From CAVRTJ01 sp964507185 (GTDB lineage Bacteria > Acidobacteriota > UBA4820 > DSQY01): a DNA stretch of 64,000 bases. How positions within the stretch are numbered: position 1 is the stretch's first letter; the number at the start of each line of letters is the position of its first letter. Below the pieces are notes generated by a model, which made no database searches, was not told where the DNA came from, and was given only the letters and a program-made list of their open reading frames with translations. Location of the stretch: NCBI GenBank assembly GCA_964507185.1, contig CAZDOY010000001.1, forward strand, positions 1 to 64,000, read 5' to 3'. A program made the translations under genes and the position numbers. This document shows positions 54,093 to 62,877 of the stretch, in pieces.

Positions 54093-55697
54093 TCAGGCAT
54101 CGGCGGGAAGTGCGATGACTTCCGGGTCGTCCATAGCCCAGGATGGATACTCTTCCCCCATGAGGAAACGGTGGGCGTAGAGCGTGGCGAGGCGCGCGTA
54201 TCGATCCCCTTCGGTCCTCGCAATCCGATAGAGGAGGCCGACCTGAGCGGCGTCTGCCAGCCGGGTGAGGAGGTGTTTCGCATGCCACTGGGCTTCCTCT
54301 GGGTTTCGGGATGCGAGGCCTGCGACCTCGCGCCGGATAATCCCCGCGGCCAGGTCGGCCTCCGGGGTTCGGGCCTGCTCGAGCATCGGAACAAACTCGG
54401 CCAGAAAGCTTTCGTGGGCTCGTTTCTTCTCCATCGCTTCGAGCATGTCCAGCGACTGGACGTTGCTCGGCCCCTCCCAGATGGGCGTGATCAGAGCTTC
54501 CCGGTGCCAGCGGGCCACGGCGTACTCTTCGAGAAACCCGAGACCCCCGAAGAGCTCCATGGCGAGGCGGGTGCTCTCGGCGGCGTGGTCGGCGGTGCGG
54601 TTCTTGGCCAGATGGGAGAGAAAGCGGGCGTAATGGTAGGACGCGCCGTAGGGAGGGCGCTCGTGCCAGCACCCGTCGAAGGCGTCCACGGCACGGAAAG
54701 CCAAAGCCAGTCCTGCCGCCTGCCGCACGGCGAGATCCACGATGTCGCGGCGGATAAGGGGGTGCTCGACAAGAACCTTGCCGAAGGCCGAGCGCCGCTG
54801 GACCCTGAAGAGCGCTTCAAGGCGCGCCTTCGCGGCGATTCCCATGGCGGCTGCCGCGTTGGCCAATCGGGACACGGTGAGGATCTCGAGCGTGTAATAG
54901 ATGCCCTCCTCTGCACGGCCGACGAGAAACGCTTCTGCGTTCTCTACCTCTACCTCGCCCGAGGGTACCGCCCGGGTTGCACTCTTGTCCTTGAGCCTCC
55001 GGACGCGGTAGTTGAGGGTGCCATCGCGCCGCACGCGCGGCAGGAGGAAGAGCGCGAGGCCCTTGGGACCTGCCGGTGCACCCTCGGGGCGGGCGGTGGC
55101 GATGGCGACGTCGGTGAGGCCCGCGCCGCTCGCGAAGTACTTGTCACCGGCCGTAAGACGCCAGATCTCGCCGTCGGCATGGGCCGTCGTCAGGTTTGCC
55201 CCAAGGTCGCTTCCCCCCTGAATCTCGGTCATCCAGGTGGCGCCCCAGGCTTCGCCCGCAAGCAGGCGCGTTTTCCAGGTGCCGTGTTCGGGGGCGTACT
55301 TGTGGATGGCGTAGGCCACCTGCTGGGTGATGGTGAGGATGCAGTAGAGGCCCGGATCGGCCAGAAGGTAGCCCAGGGCAAAATGGTGGTGCCATCTGCC
55401 GCCATCGTAAGGGGGCCGCATGATCGGCGCCAGCCTCTTCAGGAGAGTGGTCTGAGCCGGAGAGAGCCTCGCCCTGTCCACGCGGTTGCCGTCCAGGTCA
55501 TGCATCACCAGGACCGGCGGGGCGTCATGGTCCACGTGGTGCCCCACATGGTAGGCCTCGCCGCCCATGAGCTCGCCCCATCCGTCGAGTTCCTTCTGAT
55601 GCGCCGCCGCTTCGGGCCAGAAGTGACGAAGCACCGCCTGGATATCCCGATCAAGAGCATAATGATTCTTACCGAAGGCGTAAGATTGGAAGTCCAT
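54093..55697 (-). CDS. acyl-CoA dehydrogenase family protein, AidB-like
   Basis: The 534-residue protein is longer than usual acyl-CoA dehydrogenases and has the AidB-type layout: a long N-terminal region, WMTEIQGGSDLGAN for flavin/substrate contact, AVARWHREALITPIWEGPSN near the active site, and a helical C-terminal tail. AidB proteins bind DNA and have weak dehydrogenase activity; a metabolic role is equally possible. GGAG precedes ATG 55697. It is downstream of lgt on the same strand, 158 bases away. Confidence 0.88.
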   Translation of the reverse strand: MDFQSYAFGKNHYALDRDIQAVLRHFWPEAAAHQKELDGWGELMGGEAYHVGHHVDHDAPPVLVMHDLDGNRVDRARLSPAQTTLLKRLAPIMRPPYDGGRWHHHFALGYLLADPGLYCILTITQQVAYAIHKYAPEHGTWKTRLLAGEAWGATWMTEIQGGSDLGANLTTAHADGEIWRLTAGDKYFASGAGLTDVAIATARPEGAPAGPKGLALFLLPRVRRDGTLNYRVRRLKDKSATRAVPSGEVEVENAEAFLVGRAEEGIYYTLEILTVSRLANAAAAMGIAAKARLEALFRVQRRSAFGKVLVEHPLIRRDIVDLAVRQAAGLALAFRAVDAFDGCWHERPPYGASYHYARFLSHLAKNRTADHAAESTRLAMELFGGLGFLEEYAVARWHREALITPIWEGPSNVQSLDMLEAMEKKRAHESFLAEFVPMLEQARTPEADLAAGIIRREVAGLASRNPEEAQWHAKHLLTRLADAAQVGLLYRIARTEGDRYARLATLYAHRFLMGEEYPSWAMDDPEVIALPADA

Positions 55698-55855
55698 TCC
55701 GGATTCTCCTGCCCGTTCCGGGGTGTCTCATATCTGCCCCGATTCTATCACGCACACGCATTCACACGGTTCCGCCTTCGGAGTGTGAAATGGGGAAGGG
55801 CCGCCGGGTGGCGAGGTCGGTGATCCGAAGCTCCCGCACCAGGCGGGCGAATCGG

Positions 55856-56731
55856 CTAGCTCTTCGCCCTTCGGGGCGAAGGAGCCGGGACGGCACCCCG
55901 CTTCCACTGAACGATCCACAGCACGACTGCGGCGATGATCATCCCGGCGCACAGGACCTGCCCCATGGTGAAAGGTCCGAGCACGTAGCCCAGCTGGGGG
56001 TCGGGCTGCCGGGTGAACTCCACGAAGAAGCGCGCCACGCCGTAGCCCATCAGGTACGCGCCCGAGAGAAAGCCCCTGAAAGGGCGCCAGTTCCGTATGG
56101 ACCAGAGGATGATGAAAAGCACGATACCTTCGAACAACGCCTCGAAGAGCTGGGAGGGGAAACGCAACTCGTGGGTTGGCGCCAGAGGAAAGTACATACC
56201 CAACGACCAGTGTGTGACGCGGCCGTACAACTCCCCGTTGATGAAGTTCCCCATCCGCCCGAAGGTGTAGCCGAGGGGAACGGCAGGAACGAGGGCGTCC
56301 ATAAGGTCGAGGATCTTCCATCCCCTCCGGTGGCTGAAGATCCACAATACTATGAGCACGCCGAGCATTCCGCCGTGGAAGGACATCCCGGAAAAACCCG
56401 TGAAATGGATGCCGCCCTTGAAACTGAACGGGAGGAAGATCTCGAGCGGATGTCGCACGTAATAAGGAAGGTCATACACGAGCACGTAGCCGAGTCGCCC
56501 TCCGACGATGACGCCTATGACGCTGGTCAGAATCACGTCGGCCAGGGAGGAGGTGTCCGGCGGAACGCTCAATTCCCCTTCACGAATTCGCCACGCCGTG
56601 AGCAGGTACGCGGTGGCGAGAGCCAGGATGTACATCAGGCTGTACCAGTGAAGGGCGAAGGACCCGATGGAGAAGATGACGGGGCTGATGTGGCTGGGGA
56701 GGTGCTGCCAGGTGTGGAAGAATGATCCCAT
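55856..56731 (-). CDS. lgt: prolipoprotein diacylglyceryl transferase
   Basis: The 291-residue membrane enzyme adds diacylglycerol from phosphatidylglycerol to the Cys of prolipoproteins. The signature GRMGNFINGELYGRVT is intact, with HGGMLGVLIVLW before it and about seven membrane helices. ATG 56731 is chosen because TAGGAG lies five bases upstream; the frame runs to 56758 but without a site. The window's cyclophilin and binding protein are possible clients. Confidence 0.96.
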   Translation of the reverse strand: MGSFFHTWQHLPSHISPVIFSIGSFALHWYSLMYILALATAYLLTAWRIREGELSVPPDTSSLADVILTSVIGVIVGGRLGYVLVYDLPYYVRHPLEIFLPFSFKGGIHFTGFSGMSFHGGMLGVLIVLWIFSHRRGWKILDLMDALVPAVPLGYTFGRMGNFINGELYGRVTHWSLGMYFPLAPTHELRFPSQLFEALFEGIVLFIILWSIRNWRPFRGFLSGAYLMGYGVARFFVEFTRQPDPQLGYVLGPFTMGQVLCAGMIIAAVVLWIVQWKRGAVPAPSPRRAKS

Positions 56732-57095
56732 ACACGCTCCTAGAAATTCGAGGGGCAATTATACCGCTTAGCCAGCATCCATTTGATCACCCTTTCTATT
56801 CTGCCTCAAGGAGTTCAGGCCGTTGGGCGCCCCTGGAAGACCCGTGGGGCGCGCAAGGCCGGTCCATCTTGAACACTCCGAGGTGAGACCGGGACGAAGG
56901 GATTGTTCGGCGGTTCCAGGCTGGCGGAGGAACGACAGCGTGAGCGGCGTGAATGTCGCGTCGGCACACTCAAGAATTGGACCTTCGATGTGGCGGCCGC
57001 CAAATCTTCCAGGCTTCTTTACGGGAACTGGTCCGCAACGGTCGGGGTCAGCCACGGATTCCACCTGTGATCACCGCCTTGGTACGAATGCCTGC

Positions 57096-57128
57096 GCCGG
57101 CGGGTCGTTCGCCCCGCCGGCTTGCTTT
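57096..57128 (+). terminator. terminator-like hairpin with no upstream gene
   Basis: A 9-bp stem GCCGGCGGG (57096-57104) pairs with CCCGCCGGC (57113-57121) and is followed by TTGCTTTT. It looks like an intrinsic terminator on the plus strand, but no plus-strand gene is recognised upstream of it in this gap. Confidence 0.55.
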
Positions 57129-57247
57129 TCAGCCAGCCATCGTTACCTTTTAGATTACAGACAGGGGGAAAGGTCCGTCTCACTTCGTCGCCGTCTGCTC
57201 CATTGCCCCGGCGGAAGGAGGAGGCGCACTTTCTTGAGCGATAGTAA

Positions 57248-57259
57248 GTGATTAATCAC
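57248..57259. promoter_or_regulatory. 12-bp palindrome upstream of fadN
   Basis: GTGATTAATCAC is a perfect palindrome about 190 bases before the fadN start, in an AT-rich zone. It could be a repressor site for the beta-oxidation operon; no matching consensus is known to me. Confidence 0.35.
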
Positions 57260-57450
57260 GAATGTCCTTATGGTGAGAGGTGGCTTCTCTGATCGGCAGT
57301 AAAACTATGGACTTGCAATCCTATCCGCAACGTGGGACACTCTATATGTGAATGGGCACCTACTAAGATAGCCGACATTGTTCTTCCGATTCCGCCTTCT
57401 CCTCCACGGGGAAGGCACCGCTGGTTTAGCCCTTACAGGAGGAGAAAAAG

Positions 57451-59868
57451 ATGCGAAGCAGGATCGAAAAAGTCGCGGTCCTCGGAGCTGGGATCATGGG
57501 GTCCGGGATCGCTGCACACCTGGCGAACGCGGGCATACCCTCGCTCATGCTGGACATCGTCCCCCCGGAGCTCACCCCCGAGGACGAGAAGGCCGGCCTC
57601 ACCAGGGACGACAAGCGCTTCCGGAACAAGTTCGCCCTCAAGGGCCTGGAGGCAATCAAGAAGAGCAAGCCCGCCCTCATGTACTCGAAGAAGTTCATGC
57701 AGCTCATCGAAGTGGGCAATTTCGAGGACGATCTCTCCCGGCTCGCGGAATGCGACTGGGTCATAGAAGTGGTGGTCGAGCGGCTGGACATCAAGCAGCA
57801 GCTCTTCGAGAAGGTTGAGAAGGCCGTCAGGCCCGGCACGATCATATCTTCGAATACATCCGGCCTGTCCATCGAGGGCATGGTCAAGGGCCGTTCGGAG
57901 GACTTCAAGAAGAACTTCCTGGTCACCCACTTCTTCAATCCGGTGCGCTACATGCACCTGCTGGAACTCGTGTCCGGAAAGGACACGGACCCCCAGGTGG
58001 TGAAGGACATCGTTGATTTCGGGACCTTCCGCCTGGGCAAGGGCATCGTTTACGGGAAAGACACGCCGAATTTCGTGGCGAACCGCATCGGTGTATTCGG
58101 CATGATGGCCACGTTGCACGCCATGCTGGACATGGAATACCGGGTCGACGAGGTCGACGCCATCACCGGACCCGCGCTGGGCCGTCCGAAAAGCGCGTCT
58201 TTCGGGACCGCCGACCTCGTGGGTCTCGACACCTTCATCCACGTCGTGAACACCCTCAAGGAAGGCTGCCCGGACGACGAGGCCAAGTGGGCCTTCGAGA
58301 TACCCGATGTGCTGTCGGGACTCGTGAAGAACGGCGCGCTCGGCCGCAAGAGCGGAGCGGGCTTCTTCAAGGCCGTCAAGAAGGACATGGGCAAGAAGCA
58401 GATACTGGTCCTGGACTACAAGACGGGCGAATACGTGTCCCAGGAAAAGCCCGACATCCCGTCCCTGAAGCAGGCCAAAAAACTCCATGACCCCGGAGAA
58501 CGCATCAAGACGGTGGTCCTTGCCGATGACCGCGCGGGTGCCTTCGCGTGGCGCGTCATGAAGGACGTTCTGGCCTATTCGGCCAACCGCATGGGTGAGA
58601 TCGCAGACAGGATCGTGGATATCGACACGGGCATGAAGTGGGGCTTCAACTGGGAACTCGGGCCGTTCGAGACCTGGGACGCCCTGGGCGTCGAACCGAC
58701 GATCGAAAAAATGGAACAGGACGGTGTGGCCGTAGCGCCTTGGGTCAAGGAAATGGTCAAGGCAGGATGCCCCACCTTCTACCGCGACGGCGAATCCGGG
58801 CGCCAATTCTATGATATCGAAACGAAGGGCTACAGAGCCGTCCCCAAGCCTGAAACCTTCCTGATTCTCAGGGACATCAAGCGGCAGGTACCCGCCATCC
58901 TTGAGAATCCGGGCGCGTCTCTCGTGGACCTCGGAGACGGTATCGCGTGCATCGAGTTCCATTCCGCGAGCCAGCCCACCATGAACCCTATCGATCAGGA
59001 CATCATGGAGATCATGCACAAGGGCATCGAGATCGCAGAACGCGATTTCCGCGGGCTCGTCGTTCACCACCAGGCCGCTCAGTTCTGCGCCGGTGCCAAC
59101 ATAGCCATGATCCTCGAGGCCGCCAAAGGCAAGATGTGGGATGCCATCGGAGAGATGGTGGGCAAGTTCCAGGGCATGACGATGGGCATGCGCCGGGCCA
59201 GAATCCCCGTGGTCACGGCGCCCTTCGGCTTCACCTTCGGCGGTGGCGCTGAGATCACCATGGGCGGCGACAGGGTCTGCGCCCACGCCGAGACCTACAT
59301 GGGGCTCATCGAAGTGGGTGTAGGACTGGTACCCGCCGGCGGTGGCCACTTCTTCGTGCTGGATCGCGTGCTGGCAGGCATCGATCAGCCCCTTCTCTCC
59401 AATATGCCCTTCATTCAGAAGGCCTTCGAGACCATCGCCATGGCAAAGGTTTCGACGTCGGCCGAAAAGGCCCGCGAGCTCAAATACCTGAGGCCCTTCG
59501 ACAAGATCGAGATCAGCCGGGAGCAGCAGCTGTACACGGCCAAGAAGATGGCCATCGCCATGGCCGAAGAAGGCTACCAGCCACCGCTGAGACAGTCCTT
59601 CAATCTGCCCGGCAGGGACGGCATCGCCACCGTCAAGATGTTCCTGCACAACATGAAGAACACCCACTGGGTGACTGCGCATGATGCGAAGATCGCGACG
59701 CACGTCGGGACCATCCTCTGCGGCGGCGATACGACGATCAACAATCCGGTTTCCGAACAGACGATCTTGGACCTTGAACGCGAGGCCTTCGTGAGCCTCT
59801 GCGGCGAGGAGAAGACGCATGCCCGCATCCAGCACATGCTCGAAAAGGGCAGGCCGCTCAGGAACTAG
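57451..59868 (+). CDS. fadN: 3-hydroxyacyl-CoA dehydrogenase/enoyl-CoA hydratase, FadN type
   Basis: The 805-residue bifunctional beta-oxidation enzyme has the dehydrogenase first: NAD-binding VAVLGAGIMGSGIAAHLANA near residues 7-26, SNTSGLSIEGM and HFFNPVRYMHLLELV. The enoyl-CoA hydratase/isomerase domain is C-terminal (about 470-700, with GLVVHHQAAQFCAGANIAM and PFGFTFGGGAEITMGGDR). This order is that of FadN, not of E. coli FadB. It hydrates 2-enoyl-CoA and oxidises the 3-hydroxy product. AGGAGG precedes ATG 57451, and the thiolase gene follows 87 bases on. Confidence 0.94.
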   Translation: MRSRIEKVAVLGAGIMGSGIAAHLANAGIPSLMLDIVPPELTPEDEKAGLTRDDKRFRNKFALKGLEAIKKSKPALMYSKKFMQLIEVGNFEDDLSRLAECDWVIEVVVERLDIKQQLFEKVEKAVRPGTIISSNTSGLSIEGMVKGRSEDFKKNFLVTHFFNPVRYMHLLELVSGKDTDPQVVKDIVDFGTFRLGKGIVYGKDTPNFVANRIGVFGMMATLHAMLDMEYRVDEVDAITGPALGRPKSASFGTADLVGLDTFIHVVNTLKEGCPDDEAKWAFEIPDVLSGLVKNGALGRKSGAGFFKAVKKDMGKKQILVLDYKTGEYVSQEKPDIPSLKQAKKLHDPGERIKTVVLADDRAGAFAWRVMKDVLAYSANRMGEIADRIVDIDTGMKWGFNWELGPFETWDALGVEPTIEKMEQDGVAVAPWVKEMVKAGCPTFYRDGESGRQFYDIETKGYRAVPKPETFLILRDIKRQVPAILENPGASLVDLGDGIACIEFHSASQPTMNPIDQDIMEIMHKGIEIAERDFRGLVVHHQAAQFCAGANIAMILEAAKGKMWDAIGEMVGKFQGMTMGMRRARIPVVTAPFGFTFGGGAEITMGGDRVCAHAETYMGLIEVGVGLVPAGGGHFFVLDRVLAGIDQPLLSNMPFIQKAFETIAMAKVSTSAEKARELKYLRPFDKIEISREQQLYTAKKMAIAMAEEGYQPPLRQSFNLPGRDGIATVKMFLHNMKNTHWVTAHDAKIATHVGTILCGGDTTINNPVSEQTILDLEREAFVSLCGEEKTHARIQHMLEKGRPLRN

Positions 59869-59955
59869 ATCGGCTGGAACGCTGGAGACCTGGAACGCGG
59901 TAAAGAAAGATGGAAGGACGGGCCCCGTGCCCGCCACATCGGTAGGAGAGGAACC

Positions 59956-61128
59956 ATGCGAAATGCCGTAATAGTTTCCCTGGCCAGGACGGCCGTCGGC
60001 AAGGCCAAGAAGGGGAGCCTCAAGGATACGCGGCCCGAGGAATTTACCGCCCCCATTCTCAAGGCTCTCATAGAGCGGACCAAGGGCCTGGATCCGGAAA
60101 TGGTGGACGACGTCATCCTCGGCTGCGCCATGCCCGAGGGCGAGCAGGGCATGAACATCGCCCGGGTCGTCACGCTCATGGCTGACTTCCCGGACAGCGT
60201 GCCCGCCATGACCATCAACCGCTTCTGCTCGTCCGGAAGCATGTCCATCGCCATGGCGGCGGACATGATCAAGGCCGGGAGCCAGGAGATCATCATCGCC
60301 GGCGGCGTGGAGTCCATGAGCAAGGTACCCATGGGCGGCAACAAGATGATCGCCGACCCGTCGGCCATCGCCTTCAATCCCGACATCTATTCGGCGATGG
60401 GCACCACGGCCGAGATGGTGGCGAAGAAGTTCGAAGTTTCCCGCGCCGAGCAGGACGAGTTTGCCTTCGAGTCGCACAAGAAGGCCTCGGCGGCCATCGC
60501 GGCGGGCAAGTTCAAGGACGAGATCGTGCCCCTGAAGGTCCGCACCATGGACGGCGGCGTCTGGAAGGAGTTCACCTTCGACACGGACGAAGGCCCGCGG
60601 GCCGACACTACCGTCGAGGCCCTGTCCAAGCTTAAACCTGCCTTCGACCCAATAGGCACCGTGACGGCCGGCAACGCCTCACAGATCAACGACGGTGCCG
60701 GCGCGGTGGTCATCATGTCCGAAGAAAAGGCGCAGGAAATGGGACTCGAGCCCATAGCCTTCGTTCGCGAGTGGACCGTGGCCGGTGTACCGCCCGAGAT
60801 CATGGGCATAGGTCCGGCCAAGGCCGTCCCAAGGCTCCTCAAGAAGGCCAAGCTCTCCATGGACGACATCGACCTCTTCGAGTTGAACGAGGCCTTCGCC
60901 AGCCAGTCGGTTTACTGCCTCAAGGCGCTCGGCGCCCTGGGCCTGGACCCGGCCAAGGTCAACGTCAACGGCGGTGCCATCGCCACCGGCCACCCACTGG
61001 GAGCCACCGGCGCCGTTCTGACGTGCAAGATTCTCGGAGAGCTCAAGCGCCGAAGCGCCAAGCGCGGCGTCGTCACCATGTGCATCGGTGGGGGCATGGG
61101 CTTCGCCTACCTGCTCGAACGTCCGTAA
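59956..61128 (+). CDS. fadA: acetyl-CoA acyltransferase (3-ketoacyl-CoA thiolase)
   Basis: The 390-residue thiolase cleaves 3-ketoacyl-CoA with CoA, the last beta-oxidation step. The nucleophile is in NRFCSSGSMSIAMAADMI, the His in GGAIATGHPLGATGA and the second Cys in CIGGGMG; all are intact. GGTAGGAGAGG precedes ATG 59956. It pairs with fadN as in Bacillus-type fadNA operons. A hairpin follows 19 bases after the stop. Confidence 0.96.
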   Translation: MRNAVIVSLARTAVGKAKKGSLKDTRPEEFTAPILKALIERTKGLDPEMVDDVILGCAMPEGEQGMNIARVVTLMADFPDSVPAMTINRFCSSGSMSIAMAADMIKAGSQEIIIAGGVESMSKVPMGGNKMIADPSAIAFNPDIYSAMGTTAEMVAKKFEVSRAEQDEFAFESHKKASAAIAAGKFKDEIVPLKVRTMDGGVWKEFTFDTDEGPRADTTVEALSKLKPAFDPIGTVTAGNASQINDGAGAVVIMSEEKAQEMGLEPIAFVREWTVAGVPPEIMGIGPAKAVPRLLKKAKLSMDDIDLFELNEAFASQSVYCLKALGALGLDPAKVNVNGGAIATGHPLGATGAVLTCKILGELKRRSAKRGVVTMCIGGGMGFAYLLERP

Positions 61129-61147
61129 GAGCAGCTATCCCGGAGGA

Positions 61148-61167
61148 CCTCCCCCATTCGGGGGAGG
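61148..61167 (+). terminator. hairpin after fadA
   Basis: CCTCCCCC (61148-61155) and GGGGGAGG (61160-61167) form a perfect 8-bp stem with an ATTC loop, 19 bases after the thiolase stop. No T tract follows, so termination is only likely, not certain. Confidence 0.45.
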
Positions 61168-61197
61168 CTCCCCAGTCCGCCGCTTTCGAAGAGGTGC

Positions 61198-61252
61198 GGG
61201 GGAACGGAGAGGTTCCCCCGCACAGCGGACTTCCCATGAAAGGGCAGGGGGT
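61198..61252. repeat. 55-bp sequence, left copy at the assembly gap
   Basis: These 55 bases directly precede the N gap and are identical to 61353-61407, directly after it. The sequence contains GGGGGAAC...GTTCCCCC, an 8-bp hairpin stem. The exact 55-base match touching both gap edges fits assembly from 55-mers, so it may be one sequence counted twice rather than a true repeat. Confidence 0.9.
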
Positions 61253-61352
61253 NNNNNNNNNNNNNNNNNNNNNNNNNNNNNNNNNNNNNNNNNNNNNNNN
61301 NNNNNNNNNNNNNNNNNNNNNNNNNNNNNNNNNNNNNNNNNNNNNNNNNNNN
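61253..61352. other. assembly gap, 100 N
   Basis: Exactly 100 N bases, the usual placeholder for a gap of unknown size. The sequence to its left and right is the same 55 bases. Confidence 0.99.
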
Positions 61353-61407
61353 GGGGGAACGGAGAGGTTCCCCCGCACAGCGGACTTCCCATGAAAGGGC
61401 AGGGGGT
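61353..61407. repeat. 55-bp sequence, right copy at the assembly gap
   Basis: Identical to 61198-61252. Further GC-rich inverted repeats (CCTGCCC with GGGCAGG at 61414-61428) continue to its right, up to the terminator at 61519. No gene is seen between 61129 and 61629. Confidence 0.9.
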
Positions 61408-61518
61408 GACAGCCTGCCCAGGGCAGGCGTCCTAGGGGGGCGGCTGAGCCCCCTGGAAGAGCGCGTCCTCGCGCGAGACGGGATGGGCTTGGCGTTTGGT
61501 GGCTCGATCAAAGAAAAA

Positions 61519-61543
61519 CGGGGAGAGCGGCAGGCTCTCCCCG
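61519..61543 (-). terminator. intrinsic terminator of the 11-residue-repeat protein gene
   Basis: CGGGGAGAGC (61519-61528) and GCTCTCCCCG (61534-61543) form a 10-bp stem with a 5-base loop. On the reverse strand TTTTTCTTT follows. It lies 87 bases after the stop of the gene ending at 61630. Confidence 0.85.
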
Positions 61544-61629
61544 ACATCCAGCGAAGTCGGTGCTTGGATCGACCGACATCGGCGGACCGGTGTTGTTCGC
61601 GGATCATCGGGCGTGTTTTTGCGACAGTC

Positions 61630-62877
61630 TCAGCTCCACGTGCTCGTGGCGGTCCTGTAAGCTAGGGCGTAGTAGTAATAGGATGTTTTGTACCTTCCGC
61701 TCGCGTAGTAGGTGTTCGCCAGGCTGAGGTAATAGTTGGCGCTCCCCACGCTCTGTCCCGCGCTGACCAGGTTGCTGATCGTGTCGGTGACGATCTGCGC
61801 GACCGTCTCGAGCTGTCCGCCTTCAGCGGCGGGGAGCTCGAACATGCCGATTACGGGATTGGTTTTCGAAAGATTGTTCTCTATGGCCATCTGCAGTTGC
61901 TGCGCCTGACCCGCCATGATGACCGAGAGGATCTGTTGTGTGTTGCTGTTGTCGTTGGCGATGATCGCATCTTTGTTGCTGTTGTCGTTGGCGATGATGG
62001 CATCCTTATTGGTGTTGTCGTTGGCGACGATGTTGGACGTGTTCGTGTTGTCGTTGTTAATGATGTTGGTCGTGCTGGTGTTGATGTTGCTCATGATGCT
62101 GCTGGTATTGGTGTTGTCGTTGCTGACCGTCGCTTGATAGTCCTGGTCGATCTGGCCGTTGATGTAGGCGAGCCGGGCGTAGTTCCCCGCTATGTTCCCC
62201 GAATCCGTGTCGCCGTCGCAGACAGTATATTCGTTGAGTACCAGTTCCGCGGCCTCCAATGCCTCATCAGGGATAACACAAAGCAGGGATGTGTTTCCGC
62301 CTTCGCCCAATGCAACCACGACTTCCTCGCATGCTCTGCTGAGAGGGATCCATATGAGTTTGGCCGAGTCCAGGGCGGTCGTGTAGGCGAAGACCACGTC
62401 GCTGTTGCTCGTGTAGCCGGAACACGCGGACCCGTACGTGGCGTTGGGGAAACCGGCGGTCGTGTAAAGGGGGCCGCCGGCCGCGGCCTTGTTCAGGCGG
62501 GCCGGCTGGCTCGCCGTAACGGTCAGGGCCTTCTGCATGGCGCTCTGGAGCGGCGCCAGATCGGCCCCGGAAGCCATCCAGTGGGCCACCACGGCGTCGC
62601 TGACCTGCTGGAGTTGGCTTTGCGCAGTCGCCAAGTCGGCTTGGCCCTGCTCCGAGCCCGTCAGCGCGGCGATGGTGCTCATGTTGGACAGGATCGCACT
62701 GAACTGGGCCCTGTAGGCCTGAATCTGAGAGGGTGGATACATCTGAAGCAGCTGCTGGTCCGTCAGGGGCTGGGTGTTTCCGCTGGCAGCGGCGAAACTG
62801 GGGACGCCCGCGAGGGCGACTGCGAAAATGCAGACGACGAGCAGTACGAAGGTTCTGGATTTGATCGTGGCTCTCAT
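61630..62877 (-). CDS. secreted protein with six 11-residue Asn-rich repeats
   Basis: The 415-residue exported protein has a signal peptide (FVLLVVCIFAVALAGVPSFAA), an N-terminal helical region (about 35-130), a middle domain with Cys residues at 152, 183, 200 and 220 that could form disulfides, then six perfect 11-residue repeats (252-317; ANDNSNKDAII is typical) and a C-terminal helical, Tyr-rich end. Hendecad repeats usually make a coiled-coil rod. AAGGGAGAG precedes ATG 62877; an upstream frame to 62925 lacks a site. I do not recognise a family. Confidence 0.75.
   Translation of the reverse strand: MRATIKSRTFVLLVVCIFAVALAGVPSFAAASGNTQPLTDQQLLQMYPPSQIQAYRAQFSAILSNMSTIAALTGSEQGQADLATAQSQLQQVSDAVVAHWMASGADLAPLQSAMQKALTVTASQPARLNKAAAGGPLYTTAGFPNATYGSACSGYTSNSDVVFAYTTALDSAKLIWIPLSRACEEVVVALGEGGNTSLLCVIPDEALEAAELVLNEYTVCDGDTDSGNIAGNYARLAYINGQIDQDYQATVSNDNTNTSSIMSNINTSTTNIINNDNTNTSNIVANDNTNKDAIIANDNSNKDAIIANDNSNTQQILSVIMAGQAQQLQMAIENNLSKTNPVIGMFELPAAEGGQLETVAQIVTDTISNLVSAGQSVGSANYYLSLANTYYASGRYKTSYYYYALAYRTATSTWS
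61927..62124 (-). repeat. six tandem 33-bp repeats inside the secreted protein gene
   Basis: Residues 252-317 fall into six 11-residue units with the pattern x-N-D-N-(S/T)-N-x-x-x-I-(I/V/L/M); unit 2 has Ile for Asp. Units four and five (ANDNTNKDAII, ANDNSNKDAII) are nearly identical, so the array grew by recent duplication of 33-bp blocks. Confidence 0.9.

Larger units (their letters stand above)
56732..57450. other. 719-base intergenic region between lgt and fadN
   Basis: No credible protein gene is seen: frames of 60-142 codons cross on both strands but none has a ribosome site with a plausible protein. It holds a terminator-like hairpin (57096-57128), a 12-bp palindrome (57248-57259), and lower GC from about 57240 onward, where the fadN promoter should lie. 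Confidence 0.5.

Noticed and set aside
56768..57251. Open frames of 98 and 142 codons between lgt and fadN
   Set aside because: No ribosome site, no protein-like composition, and they cross a hairpin. Treated as non-coding.
57433..60477. A 1014-codon open frame antisense to fadN and fadA
   Set aside because: It crosses two convincing genes and the gap between them, and shows no family motif. It is a GC-skew artefact.
61198..61407. Direct repeats around the gap as a CRISPR array
   Set aside because: Only two copies, 55 bases each, GC-rich with no known spacer, and no cas genes in the window.
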